Assembly: GCA_019637645.1 (NCBI GenBank)
Contig: JAHBVH010000020.1
Coordinates: forward strand, 1 to 64,000
Source of the DNA: Caldilineaceae bacterium
GTDB lineage: Bacteria; Chloroflexota; Anaerolineae; Caldilineales; Caldilineaceae
DNA: 64,000 nt
Direction: 5' to 3'
Below the pieces are notes generated by a model, which was not told where the DNA came from, did not search any database, and saw only the letters and a program-made list of their open reading frames with translations. A program made the translations under genes and the position numbers. This document shows, one piece after another, positions 55,401-63,097 of the stretch; within the stretch, counting starts at the first letter, position 1, and each line of letters starts with the position of its first letter.

Positions 55401-58400
55401 GTGGCAACGACCCTGGGTGATGCTGCCTTACAAGGCGAGGCTCTCGCTGGCGTTGGCAAGTCATTGCAGGAGCAAGGGCAATATCAAGCTGCACTGGAAC
55501 CCTACCAACAAGCGCTGGACCTGGCCCAGACCCATCACCTCGCAACTTTGGAACTGGCGACGTTGAGCCAACTGGGCAAAGTCCATCGCGATCTACAACA
55601 ACCGACTGAAGCATTGGCGCTCTATCAAACCGCGTTGACCAAAGCCGAAACCATCTCCAACACGCTCTTGATTGGCAGCATTCAAGCGGATATGGGCGCA
55701 CTCTATAGCGCTCAGCAACAGTGGGACCAAGCCGCGGCGGCCTATCAGAACGCCTTGACCCTGGCCCGTGAACGGGGCGATGCGCGACTCGTGGGCTCGA
55801 TCCTCCAAGGGTTGGGCACCGTGCAACAGGCGCGCCAGGACTATGAAGGTGCCTTGGCCTCCTATACGGAACTCTTAACGTCCGCCCGTGCCGTCACCGA
55901 CTCGATGTTAGAAGGGGATACACTGGTCAAGTTGGGCCGGCTCTACAGCGAACAAGGCAATCAGACCGAGGCCGTCGCCTACTATGAACAAGCGCGCGAC
56001 TTGGCGCAATCGTTCAACGACCAGACTCGCCAAGCCGCAGCCTTGGATAACTTGGCCCGTTCGCAGCGAGAAGCGGGCGATACCGAACAGTCGTTGCAAA
56101 CCTACCAAGCGGTGCTGACATTGGCCCAGGAAAGTGGCAATGCCCCGCTGGAGCGGCGGGCGCTCGAGAACATTGGCCGCTTCTATCGCGATGCCGGGCA
56201 ACTGACCCAGGCGCTTGACTTCTATCAGCAGTTATTGGGCAAAGCCCAAACCGCCACCGATCAGCCAGCTACGGTGAGCGCCTTGGAGAATATTGCGCGT
56301 CTCCAACGGGATGGCAATCAGCTACCAGAAGCCCTCGCAACCTATCAACAGCTCGCTGAACTCGCCAAAGAAGTAGCCGACCCGGCCTTACAGCTGGCAA
56401 CCCAGACGAACCTCGCCAAAACCTATAGCCGATTGGGCCGCTACGATGAGGCGGCTTCCACCTACGCGGCGCTCCTAACCGAGGCGCAACGCAATGGCAA
56501 TCAACTGCTGGCGGCGAACACGCTGCGCGATTTAGGCGATCTACAGCGGATCAGTGGCGATTATGTCGGGGTGTTTCAGCGCTACCAAGAAGCGTTGACC
56601 ACCTGGCAAGCGCTGGATGATCAGGCCGCGGTGACCCAGCTCCAGATGCATATCGGCGATGCCTATCGCGAGGTGGGGCAGTTCCCCCAAGCGCTGACCA
56701 ACTACCAAGCCGCGCTGACTTTTTACCAGCAGACCAAGCTGGCTGATGGTCAGATCGCGGCCTACAACGCGCTGGGGACCACCCTCCACGATATGGGAAC
56801 CTACGAACGGGCGTTGGCGGCCTTCCAAGCGGCACTGGGATTGGTGGATCCAACGACAAACCCAACCTATACCACCACGACCTATGCCAATCTAGGCAAG
56901 GTCTACCGCGCACTGCGTGACTATGATCTATCCTTGGAAAACTACGAGAAAGCGTTGGAACAGGTGCGTCTGCTTGGCGATCAGACCGGCGAAGTTCGCC
57001 AGTTGATCAACCTGGGGGTGGTCCATTCGGATCTAGGGCAGTATGAAGATGCCCAGCAGGAATATGAGCAAGCCGCCGCCCTTGCCAAAGCCCTGCAAAA
57101 TGAAGATCTCCAGGGGCGCGTCCTGGTGAGCTTGGGGAAAGTCTATCGCGATACGGCCCAATATGAGCTGGCGCTAGAAGTTTTACAAGAGGCCCTGGCC
57201 TTGCAACAGCGCCTGGGCGATCAGGCCGCGGAAGCTGGTATTCTCAATAACCTTGGTTCCATCTACCTGAACCTACTGCAACATGATCGCGCAATCGAAC
57301 CCTTTGAGCGCGCTGTCGCCGCGGCACAAGCGGTGCGGGACGACCGCACCGTAGGAGAAGCGCTGGCTGGTATGGGTATGGCGTATGAAAGCTTGGGCAA
57401 CCTCGACCGGGCGATCGATAGCTATCAACAGGCGGTTGCTGTCGCCGCCACCCAGCCTTCCAGCCTGGATACCTACCAACGCTTGATCAAGCTCCTCTGG
57501 GACGCTGGGCGCTTGGACGAAGTTTTTGGCTATATGGAGCAGGCCCTAACCCAGACTTTCCTCGATAGTGCCGGGAACCCTTGGCTCACCGTGCCTTCAA
57601 AGCTCGCCCCAGAGCTAGCCACCCAAGAGCAAAGCCTACGCCAGGAGTTGGTCGGCTTGCGCCGTGCCATTGTCACAGAGCAAGCGAAACCGTTGGCGCA
57701 GCGCAATCAAGCGCTGCTCACGACGCTCTTCAATCGGCTTGATGCCAAGCGCACTGCCTATACGGAGATCGTCACGCGGCTACGCACGCAAGACCCCGAA
57801 TATAGCGCTTTCTTGGGCTTACAGCCAAGCAGTTTGGACGAAGTCCGCACCCAAGTGCTGGATGAACAGACGACCTTGATCGAATATTTCATTCTGCGCA
57901 AGCAAGCGGTCGCGTGGGTGATCGACCGCGAGCGCGCGGTGCTCGTGCCACTAGATATTACGGCCCATGAATTAGTCAATCTCGTGACGGGCTTCTATGA
58001 CAAGATGGACGAACGCGCCACCGAAATTCCCGAAGCGGCGAGCCTCTATGCCCGGTTGGTAACACCGCTCCGTCCCTTTATTCGGCAGTCCAACCTGCTG
58101 ATCGTGGCCCATGGCGTGCTCAACTATGCCCCCTTTGCCGCCTTCTTTGACGCCCAAAACGAACAATTCTTGCTTCAGACCTACACCGTGAGCTATGCCC
58201 CGAGCGCCACCCTCTATCGCTCCTTGCTGAATAAGCGGAACCCCGATGGTGGGCAGGCCCTGGTCATGGGCAATGGCGACGATCGTTTGCCCTTTGCTCG
58301 TCAGGAAACGCGCACGGTGGCCGATGCCTTGGGGGTAACCCCCTTGATCGGCGAAGCGGCCACGGAAGAACAATTCTATGCCCAAGCCGCGCAAGCGGAT

Positions 58401-59216
58401 ACCCTCCACTTGACGGTAGCAGGCCGCTATGAGCCGCTAGAACCGCTCTTTAGCCAGCTTGCCCTCGCCGCGACCGCGACCCAAGATGGTCGGGTCGAGA
58501 CGCACGAGATCTTTAGCAAGCTTGATCTCAGCAATGCCAACTTGGTTGTCCTCTCCGGCAATCAGCAAGGCGATTTGCAGCGCTTTCATAGTGGGGCGGA
58601 AGTGCCCGAGTTTACTTGGGCCTTTACCTATGCCGGTGCCCCTGCTGTCTTGACCAGCCATTGGCGGGTAGACGATGCCAGTGTGGCCACCTTCTTTGCG
58701 GCCTTTTACCGCCACCTGCGCGACAAGGTGGTAACCGCCGAGGCATTGCGGCTTGCCCAGTTGGAAATGCTTGAACAAGACAAGTGGTCCGCCCCCTATT
58801 ACTGGGCGGCGTTTACCTTGGTGGGTGACTATCGGGGCAATGGCGAAATTCAGCCCGCCGAGAATCGCTCGGCCCAAGCCACGCCAGCAGCGGTCACTGC
58901 TGGGGATAGCTTCTCGGCCACCAACGGGAGTGCCAACGTGGCGGTGAGCACAGCCACGCCTGCGCTCACCGCCGCCGCAACGGTCAGCACCGTCTTTGCC
59001 GTGCGCGAAGGCGCTGAGATCGCTGGGGTTGCCAAAGATGAACCAGCCGCCACCGACCCAAATTCGGCAGCGGCCCCCGCGTCCTCGCCGATTGGCGACC
59101 TGACCAACGGCTTCTGTAATGGTATTACCTTGCCGCTGGGGCTGGTGCTCCTGGCCGATATCTTCCGCCGTGGCGTGTTGCGCCGCCGCCGTGACGAAGA
59201 GGACGGGTTGGGATAG
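49491..59216 (+). CDS. Giant secreted TPR-CHAT protein with inactivated CHAT domain
   Basis: 3241 residues. Signal peptide about 1-35 (VQLGLVLALLLPQVATPP), then roughly 65 tetratricopeptide repeats of about 40 residues (44-2690), each like YRDLGQYxxALxxYQQAL, forming a very long superhelix. A CHAT (caspase-like, HetF-associated with TPR) domain follows (about 2700-3120): IVAHGVLNYAPFAAFFD, LVVLSGNQQGD, FTYAGAPAVLTSHWRVDDASVATFFAAFY. The protease His normally in an ATHG segment is Ala (TVAG, A2977) and the Cys of SACETG is Asn (SGNQQG, N3024), so it is probably not a protease. A Thr/Ala linker, then a C-terminal hydrophobic helix and RRRR cluster (about 3205-3233) could anchor or sort it. GAGGAG lies 8 nt before the start; 47 nt follow the synthase gene, so they form an operon. 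Role: scaffold for the synthase (inference). Confidence 0.92.
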   Translation: MRNLLSKSSRTAVQLGLVLALLLPQVATPPMVVAAPAGQITVQNPTDAIFSEGIQLYNAGQWQAALEKFTDVQQTYQYYNNIKRNGQAWEYIGLAKAKLGDFAGAIQAYQNALPLAKAKNDGEQQAKLNLYLARALADSNDVAGALAAQQASLQLAQTLNLPEWVGKAQIMAGRLYLAQAQSKEALAAYQAALESARTVSDQELMGEALSGMGRVYEALNQYELAVTPYQQALSLAQTFRNPALESQALADLANMYQKLGQPQQGLYVYQNALRAAYSMGNLTSAAKTLLNIGDAYEDLNQPEKALEAYQEALELLPTLNSPDLESKALAAIGRLYRDLGRYAEAEEAIQKALTLAQLYNQPGLTGSIRADLGSNYRQTGNYDESLAAYQEALLQAETSGDQALAAKALTGIASTYRAMKQFNEALTHYTEALTLIQAQNNRQLEKSTLADLAKTYRDVGQTEEALATYQRALQLSKDLGDGPAQAQILVEIGSLAVAAGDNLGALDQYQQAMRLLETQGDPAQLVKLQGQIASLYRTAGQTDAALASYQQALRIVEARGDQLTQGALLGDLGEVYWEIGQCTDALAAYTQALGLARLARNHTYVIKLLLASARVHDTEGRFADALDLYEEALLLARQLNNITLEAEVLTNQGDAFRGAGQFENALSAYQAALQIAQRFYMLGLQVEIYAGMAGAYRESGQYEKALPPYRQALSLAQRLGQTRTQGEILLGIGRTYRDLGQYPDATKQYTAALVLAKELRDLDLESQILSAQGEVQRVEKQYETAVDSYRQALTVAERHLRTLNLAGPTCRTLDDYQLPGRIKADTARVYRDQGLYERAVDDYQAALADSKEITDLELRGRVYVDLGKLYRDQRNFNQAIAAYQEAVIIAKENENLEVLGNTYLDTGQVYRDLGEQQKALEFYRQALATGQELKDKELVGTAQLEIGHAYRELAQYEQAISTYQEALITAEAVGQPILKTRAYSGLAAVYRASGDNQKALEQYNEALELARAQENRELETELLGQIAKVYRDLQQFDQALAIADQIQDLSAKDDILTDIAKIYRSAGQYDQAIALYQQALTVAETLKDPALQGETLTELGKVYRAMQQLEQALASYDKALQIETKLADPRRRALVLLELGKTYRDLNQRQQALTRFQEARQAAQPLADATLDSEILVETAAIYRDQQQYEQALVLYQESLNRLQQVGDAARARDVLAEIGGVYLDLGNTEQALRTHQEVLQLARLSGDQVLEGKTLLKLARVYRDSGNHDQALTFYENALALGQVLDNADLRKDALNDAAKLYALLNRPEQALRAYEQAYTLAQAGADYPIAGEALIGQGRAQLALGRCEEAVQRYQAAMTLAQQAALPHLANSAQMELGKYYRDQGDAERALAALTAVLTAAQKNQDQPAQIWALAEIGRAQRELGRYPEAQQHYEKAVALAQPLGEPQLLSQLQLDLSKILRRSGQPAQALTILQSLQASQPTTGPAANSVLLVELARAYVDLQEYDQALQLYAQALTAVRSQATVPTTLEGEILLGRGQVQVLLQQYDQGAQSYEAVLTLALTNGNLALQAEALEGLGALYRAAQQYSQALASYQKALPLVQQLSQPGRSCGGKVKLTWEAQIQKNIGKVYQALGQLDEALLAYQQAQTGAERHANTALANEMRSAIGNLYRLQGKFDQALALAQQVGDFALEDKILDQIGQELRQTGQLDKALEPYTQALARAKEVGDPVAEGRAFANLGRIYRALADYPAAEEAYTTALALVRKQGDPVAESRTLLELGKLYRTMARDEQALTAFQAALTLVQAQNAACTAAQAQTACDPATERALQESIGAIHLAAAHYDEALTAYTVALQLAEAADNVEETAKILATMSRIYTGQGQQEKALDLLTQVQAMAVDEDVLTELAKVYRDLGQYAEALEPYEQALVAARQTGDSTTESKLLIEIAKLYRAMAKPADAMRSYQQALTVATTLGDAALQGEALAGVGKSLQEQGQYQAALEPYQQALDLAQTHHLATLELATLSQLGKVHRDLQQPTEALALYQTALTKAETISNTLLIGSIQADMGALYSAQQQWDQAAAAYQNALTLARERGDARLVGSILQGLGTVQQARQDYEGALASYTELLTSARAVTDSMLEGDTLVKLGRLYSEQGNQTEAVAYYEQARDLAQSFNDQTRQAAALDNLARSQREAGDTEQSLQTYQAVLTLAQESGNAPLERRALENIGRFYRDAGQLTQALDFYQQLLGKAQTATDQPATVSALENIARLQRDGNQLPEALATYQQLAELAKEVADPALQLATQTNLAKTYSRLGRYDEAASTYAALLTEAQRNGNQLLAANTLRDLGDLQRISGDYVGVFQRYQEALTTWQALDDQAAVTQLQMHIGDAYREVGQFPQALTNYQAALTFYQQTKLADGQIAAYNALGTTLHDMGTYERALAAFQAALGLVDPTTNPTYTTTTYANLGKVYRALRDYDLSLENYEKALEQVRLLGDQTGEVRQLINLGVVHSDLGQYEDAQQEYEQAAALAKALQNEDLQGRVLVSLGKVYRDTAQYELALEVLQEALALQQRLGDQAAEAGILNNLGSIYLNLLQHDRAIEPFERAVAAAQAVRDDRTVGEALAGMGMAYESLGNLDRAIDSYQQAVAVAATQPSSLDTYQRLIKLLWDAGRLDEVFGYMEQALTQTFLDSAGNPWLTVPSKLAPELATQEQSLRQELVGLRRAIVTEQAKPLAQRNQALLTTLFNRLDAKRTAYTEIVTRLRTQDPEYSAFLGLQPSSLDEVRTQVLDEQTTLIEYFILRKQAVAWVIDRERAVLVPLDITAHELVNLVTGFYDKMDERATEIPEAASLYARLVTPLRPFIRQSNLLIVAHGVLNYAPFAAFFDAQNEQFLLQTYTVSYAPSATLYRSLLNKRNPDGGQALVMGNGDDRLPFARQETRTVADALGVTPLIGEAATEEQFYAQAAQADTLHLTVAGRYEPLEPLFSQLALAATATQDGRVETHEIFSKLDLSNANLVVLSGNQQGDLQRFHSGAEVPEFTWAFTYAGAPAVLTSHWRVDDASVATFFAAFYRHLRDKVVTAEALRLAQLEMLEQDKWSAPYYWAAFTLVGDYRGNGEIQPAENRSAQATPAAVTAGDSFSATNGSANVAVSTATPALTAAATVSTVFAVREGAEIAGVAKDEPAATDPNSAAAPASSPIGDLTNGFCNGITLPLGLVLLADIFRRGVLRRRRDEEDGLG

Positions 59217-59225
59217 ACCTGTCAG
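59211..59225. repeat. Partial copy of the ACCTGTCAG repeat
   Basis: GGATAGACCTGTCAG overlaps the TPR-CHAT stop codon and is identical over 15 nt to 62518-62532 within the perfect inverted repeat. It looks like a remnant of the dispersed element. Confidence 0.6.
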
Positions 59226-59270
59226 CTCTTTGATGACCAACCAATGTGGTTGTGGAATTGCTATACCGAC

Positions 59271-59302
59271 AAAAAGGGCGGGTGGTCTACCTCGCCCTTT
59301 TT
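59271..59302 (+). terminator. Intrinsic terminator of the synthase/TPR-CHAT operon
   Basis: AAAAAGGGCG pairs perfectly with CGCCCTTTTT (10 bp, 12-nt loop), ending in a T-run, 55 nt after the TPR-CHAT stop. The flanking A-run would also let it act on minus-strand transcripts. Confidence 0.88.
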
Positions 59303-59364
59303 GATTTCGCCGAAAGCGTGTATGATTGGGAGAGGAGAGAGAGGACAGAGGACAGGAGGAAGTG

Positions 59365-59715
59365 ATGGCAGAGAAACGTCGCGTGGCTTATTCGACCGAT
59401 CCGACACCGGAGCCGCCGCCGCAGGTGGAGGCCGCGCCGCGGAATCTGGCGGCGCCTTTCCCCACCCGCCAACGGAATCAGCCGGTGCGGGTCTATGTGG
59501 AACGCAAAGGCCGCGGTGGCAAGACGGTTTCGGTGATCAAAGGGGTGATGAGTCCACCCCATGGCAAAGACGCACTGGTCAAATTGCTCAAGACCAAGTT
59601 GGGGACTGGCGGTGCCGTGAAAGATGAGGATCTCGAGATCCAAGGCGATCATCGCGATGCGATTGTGACCGTCTTGACCGAGCTGGGCTATAGTGCCAAG
59701 CGCGCCGGTGGATGA
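59365..59715 (+). CDS. SUI1/eIF1-family translation factor (YciH-like)
   Basis: 116-residue protein of the SUI1 family. The N-terminus (about 1-45) is a Pro/Glu-rich tail; the SUI1 fold follows: [70 protein letters not shown], a near-complete match to bacterial YciH proteins, which affect start-codon selection and translation under stress. The start at 59365 (MAEKRR) is chosen over one 13 codons upstream because AGGAGG lies 5 nt before it. Not obviously linked in function to the TPR-CHAT gene, from which a strong terminator separates it. Convergent with DUF4126. Confidence 0.92.
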   Translation: MAEKRRVAYSTDPTPEPPPQVEAAPRNLAAPFPTRQRNQPVRVYVERKGRGGKTVSVIKGVMSPPHGKDALVKLLKTKLGTGGAVKDEDLEIQGDHRDAIVTVLTELGYSAKRAGG

Positions 59716-59756
59716 TCACCATGCCTCGGCGTGACCAAGCTGCTGCGGACCCCGGT

Positions 59757-60323
59757 TTAGGCTGCTGCCACGCGCTGGCGCGTTTGGCGTTGGCGGCGGA
59801 ATAGGTAGACCAGCAAGATGACAACCAGTAGCACCATGAGCAATGGGAACAAGACGGCGAGGGTGGCCGTGGTAAACGCGCCCATCCATTCGCCCGTTGC
59901 GACCACAAAATTACCTAGCCCCCCCGTGGAAAGTGAGGAGACCCCGCGTAGCCAAGTCGTGCCTAGTTGAATAATCCCGGCGGTGCCACCCCCTGCAATG
60001 GCTGCCAGGGTCCACTGCATGAGCGGCGATGTATCGGTCAAGACGGCGGCGGTTGCCAACGCCCCGGCAATGATCGCGGCTGGGGTAGCAATGGTATCCA
60101 ACAGATTATCCACCCAGGGAATGTAATACGAGAGGATTTCGAGCAAGGTGGCAATGCCAAAGGCAACCAGCGCTTCGTAGCTGCCGATCCAAGCAAAGCC
60201 TGGGGTGAGCGTCAGTTGACCAGCCAGGGCCGCCACACTCATGACGGTAAAGGGGGCAAAGACCCGCAAGCCACAAGCGGCGCTCAGGCCAATGCCCAAG
60301 CCTACACTGAAAAGTAATTCCAT
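59757..60323 (-). CDS. DUF4126 integral membrane protein
   Basis: 188-residue membrane protein. It starts MELLFSVGLGIGLSAACGLRVFAPF and continues with FAWIGSYEALVAFGIATLLEILSYYIPWVDNLLDTIATPAAIIAGAL, the family pattern of DUF4126, with about five or six transmembrane segments and a basic C-terminal end (RRQRQTRQR). The function of the family is unknown. The ATG at 60323 is preferred over one 7 codons upstream because it has AAGGA about 10 nt before it and gives the family start. It is divergent from the enolase-family operon. Confidence 0.9.
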   Translation of the reverse strand: MELLFSVGLGIGLSAACGLRVFAPFTVMSVAALAGQLTLTPGFAWIGSYEALVAFGIATLLEILSYYIPWVDNLLDTIATPAAIIAGALATAAVLTDTSPLMQWTLAAIAGGGTAGIIQLGTTWLRGVSSLSTGGLGNFVVATGEWMGAFTTATLAVLFPLLMVLLVVILLVYLFRRQRQTRQRVAAA

Positions 60324-60383
60324 TTGTATTGATTCCTTCGCCAAAACTTTCTAAAGCATCATCCAATTCCAGGATAGCGTACC

Positions 60384-61682
60384 ATGAAAATTGTTCAGGC
60401 CGAATTTTTCTATCTTGATGTCCCCTTTACCCCGCATACCAATCAACAGATGCAATATTGGTTACCCCACTGGCGCATTACCCAGCTCTGTAAAATCACG
60501 CTCGACAATGGTGTGGTGGGCTGGGGCGAAACCATCCCCAACTATACGTGGGCCAAAGTGCCAGAGGATATTGGCAAACGGCTGGTAGGACAAGCCGCCG
60601 CGGCCTTGCTCTGGCGCGATGAATTGGGAGCTGGAGTGCAGATGGCGCTCTTTGACGCCGTTGCCAAAACCTTGCAAGTCCCTGTCTACCAATTACTCGG
60701 CACCAAAACGCGCGATTGGTGTCCGATCTCTTGGTGGGCCATGGACATGCCTCCCAGCGATTGGGCCCAACAATGTGCGGATGCCGTGGCCCAGGGCTAT
60801 ATGTCGGCCAAGCTCAAAGCGCGCACCTGGCATGATCTCCACGCGGCCCTGCAAGCAGTCTTTGCCGCTACGCCCCCCCAATTTATTTTGGACTTGGATT
60901 TCAATGGGACTTTGGACAACGCGGCCAACGCAGTAAAATTTCTGAGCACGTTAGAGCCCTACGAACAAGTTACCATGATCGAGAGCCCCATTCCCCAACA
61001 GGATGTGGCTGGCAATAAACAGATCCGCCAGCGGATCAACCGTCCGGTTGCCATGCACTATGGCGTGCCGCCGATCATGACGACACTACGAGAAGATGTG
61101 GCGGATGGTTTCGTTCTCTGTGCCGGGGCGTCGGCTTTGCTCAAGCAGGCCCACGTCTGTGAAGAGCACAACAAACCCTTCTGGCTCCAATTGGTCGGCA
61201 CCGGTATTACCACGGCTTGGGCGGCCCACTTGGGTGCCGTGCTCAAACAGGCCCGGTGGCCAGCCATTACCTGCATGAACATCTGGGAGTCCCAGTTGAT
61301 TGCGTCACCCCATGTTATCAAAGGGGGCTTTCTACGCGTGCCGGAAGGGAACGGGTTGGGGATCGCGATCGACCAAAGCGCGTTGGAAAAATATCAAGTA
61401 GACTATACCTTTGTCGATCCGCCGCGCCATCTCTACCAGTATACGCGCGCCAATGGCGAAACGCGTTACTATGCCTGTAGCAAAGAGCAACTCCAATGGG
61501 CCTACCCGGGGGATGCGCAACCGGTTTGCGAGCCTGGATCCGGCACGACTGTCGTGCCGGATGATGGGAGCCAAGCCTTTGCTGATCTGTATGCCGCGGT
61601 CGAAGCGGGGCAAACGTACAGCGATGGCAACATCAGCACCTTTACTAAATTTCATAATGTCTTGACGCAGAAAAAGAATTAG
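60384..61682 (+). CDS. Enolase-superfamily enzyme (mandelate racemase/muconate lactonizing-like)
   Basis: 432-residue protein. N-terminal capping domain with the GVVGWGETIPNYTW loop, then the TIM-barrel: SAKLKART gives the K-x-K catalytic pair (K143, K145), LDLDFNGT supplies the first metal acid (D170 or D172), IESPIP the second (E200). The third metal acid, usually in a PIAxDE-type strand, is missing: VAMHYG occurs there. The C-terminal part carries GFLRVPEGNGLGIAID, common in this superfamily. The length is somewhat above average. AGGA lies 9 nt before the ATG. It leads the four-gene operon; substrate and reaction are not identifiable and the altered metal site makes activity uncertain. Confidence 0.88.
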   Translation: MKIVQAEFFYLDVPFTPHTNQQMQYWLPHWRITQLCKITLDNGVVGWGETIPNYTWAKVPEDIGKRLVGQAAAALLWRDELGAGVQMALFDAVAKTLQVPVYQLLGTKTRDWCPISWWAMDMPPSDWAQQCADAVAQGYMSAKLKARTWHDLHAALQAVFAATPPQFILDLDFNGTLDNAANAVKFLSTLEPYEQVTMIESPIPQQDVAGNKQIRQRINRPVAMHYGVPPIMTTLREDVADGFVLCAGASALLKQAHVCEEHNKPFWLQLVGTGITTAWAAHLGAVLKQARWPAITCMNIWESQLIASPHVIKGGFLRVPEGNGLGIAIDQSALEKYQVDYTFVDPPRHLYQYTRANGETRYYACSKEQLQWAYPGDAQPVCEPGSGTTVVPDDGSQAFADLYAAVEAGQTYSDGNISTFTKFHNVLTQKKN

Positions 61683-61693
61683 GAGAAATTCCA

Positions 61694-62470
61694 ATGACTG
61701 TCCTACTTGCCGAAATGACCCGCGAACAGATTCGCAAAGCGGCACCGAATGCGATTGCTGTCCTCCCTACGGCATCGATTGAGCAACATGGCCCCCATGC
61801 ACCAGTCATTACCGATACGTTGCTCTGTGGTACGGTGGCACAACGCGCCGCCGAACGGGCCAGCAGCACGACCCAGGTGATCGTGGCACCGGTCCTTTGC
61901 TATGGCAACTCCCACCACCATCGCCCATTTGCAGGGGTGCTTTCCCTCTCGAGCGCCACCTATATGGCCGCGGTGACCGAGGTGTTGGAAGGCTTGGTGC
62001 TGAGCGGCTTTCGCAAATTGGTCGTCCTCAATGGTCATGGGGGTAACACCGATTCCAACGCCGTGGTCGGGCTGGATTTTGTCAACTTGCGCGGTCATGA
62101 TGTGACCATTGCCACCGGCGCGTATTGGGACATTGCGCGCCCCGCCATCGTGGAAAAGGGCTTGATGCCCAGCAGCCGCGTGCCCGGCCATGCCGGTCGT
62201 TTTGAAACCTCCATGGTCATGGCCCTGCGTCCCGACCTGATCGACCCAGAAGGCATGGCCCAAGTGGTCGATGTGTCGCAGGTTAAGAAGGGGCTCTTTG
62301 GCGATCTGACGGGTGCAACCATGCAAGTGCATGGGGCGTGGGGTAGTGGCAGTGGCTACACCGACAATCCCGCCGAAGCGAACGCTGCGGAAGGCCAGGC
62401 GTTGTTAGAGGTCATTGTCCAGCGCGTCAGCGAATTCTTTGTCGCCTTTGAGCAAGCCGCCGCGGCCTAA
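61694..62470 (+). CDS. Creatininase-family amidohydrolase
   Basis: 258-residue enzyme of the creatininase/MftE-like family, which hydrolyses cyclic amides or similar bonds using a di-metal centre. Metal-site motifs: SIEQHGPHAPVITD (E30, H32, D40-range), GNSHHHRPFAG, VLNGHGGNTDSN and GHAGRFETS. All main residues are present, so it should be active. AGGAG is placed well before the ATG. It is 11 nt downstream of the enolase-family gene. The substrate is unknown; related proteins act on creatinine, formamidopyrimidines or mycofactocin precursors. Confidence 0.9.
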   Translation: MTVLLAEMTREQIRKAAPNAIAVLPTASIEQHGPHAPVITDTLLCGTVAQRAAERASSTTQVIVAPVLCYGNSHHHRPFAGVLSLSSATYMAAVTEVLEGLVLSGFRKLVVLNGHGGNTDSNAVVGLDFVNLRGHDVTIATGAYWDIARPAIVEKGLMPSSRVPGHAGRFETSMVMALRPDLIDPEGMAQVVDVSQVKKGLFGDLTGATMQVHGAWGSGSGYTDNPAEANAAEGQALLEVIVQRVSEFFVAFEQAAAA

Positions 62471-62502
62471 GCCGCGCCAGGCGCCGCGCTAACGATGCGA
62501 CA

Positions 62503-62555
62503 AGGTGTTACGCCGTTGGATAGACCTGTCAGGTCTATCCAACGGCGTAACACCT
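62503..62555. repeat. Perfect 25-bp inverted repeat (dispersed palindromic element)
   Basis: AGGTGTTACGCCGTTGGATAGACCT at 62503-62527 is followed by 3 nt and then its perfect reverse complement at 62531-62555. It lies inside the operon between the creatininase-family gene and the ThDP-binding gene, close to the latter's ribosome site. It carries both cores (TTACGC, ACCTGTCAGGT) of repeats at 15644, 41151 and 59211. Confidence 0.93.
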
Positions 62556-62579
62556 ACCAGGGCGAAAGGAGCGACCACA

Positions 62580-63094
62580 TGACGGTTTCGCGCGAGCATT
62601 CCAAACTGGTCTACCAGGGCATTAAAGACGCGGGGATTCGCTTCCTGACGGCGCTGCCCGAGACTTGGCTGATCTATCTCCTGCAAATGGCCGAAGATGA
62701 TCCCGAGATGTGTCTAGTTGAAGTGGCCAAGGAGGAAGAGGCGATTGGCATTGCCGCGGGCGCGTACTTTGCTGGCACGCCGAATCTGGTGTTGATTCAA
62801 AACCATGGTTTTTTGGGAGCCATGAATGGGATTGTCTCCTTATCTATGCTCTATAACCTGCCGCTCTGTATGTTGGTGGCCCATCGTGGGCACATGGGGG
62901 AGCCCTATCCGTGGCACACCAAAGGGGGCATGGTAACCGAGCCGGTGCTACGTGGTTTGGGCATTCCCTTTGACTATGCGCGCGACCCGGCCAAGATCGG
63001 GCGGCAAATTCGTGAGGCGCACACGCTCGCGCTCAGTTCACTTTCCCCGGTTGCGTTGCTCCTGACGCGTGACTTGATGGAAGGCGAGGTTTAA
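62580..63094 (+). CDS. Thiamine-diphosphate-binding decarboxylase, N-terminal (alpha) subunit, sulfopyruvate/phosphonopyruvate decarboxylase-like
   Basis: 171-residue PYR-domain protein of the ThDP family. The catalytic Glu region VEVAKEEEAIGIAAGAYFAGTPNLVLIQNHGFLGAMNGIVSL is well conserved and matches the alpha subunit (ComD-like) of sulfopyruvate or phosphonopyruvate decarboxylases, which need a separate beta subunit with the cofactor-binding PP domain; it is expected just downstream but lies outside the window or is missing. The ATG at 62580 is chosen because AAAGGAG lies 7 nt before it. The hairpin repeat in the leader may affect expression. Confidence 0.86.
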
Positions 63095-63097
63095 GCG

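Noticed and set aside
49491..59216. Active CHAT protease (Craspase-like system)
   Set aside because: The His and Cys of the dyad are replaced and no cas7-11/gRAMP or effector substrate gene is near.
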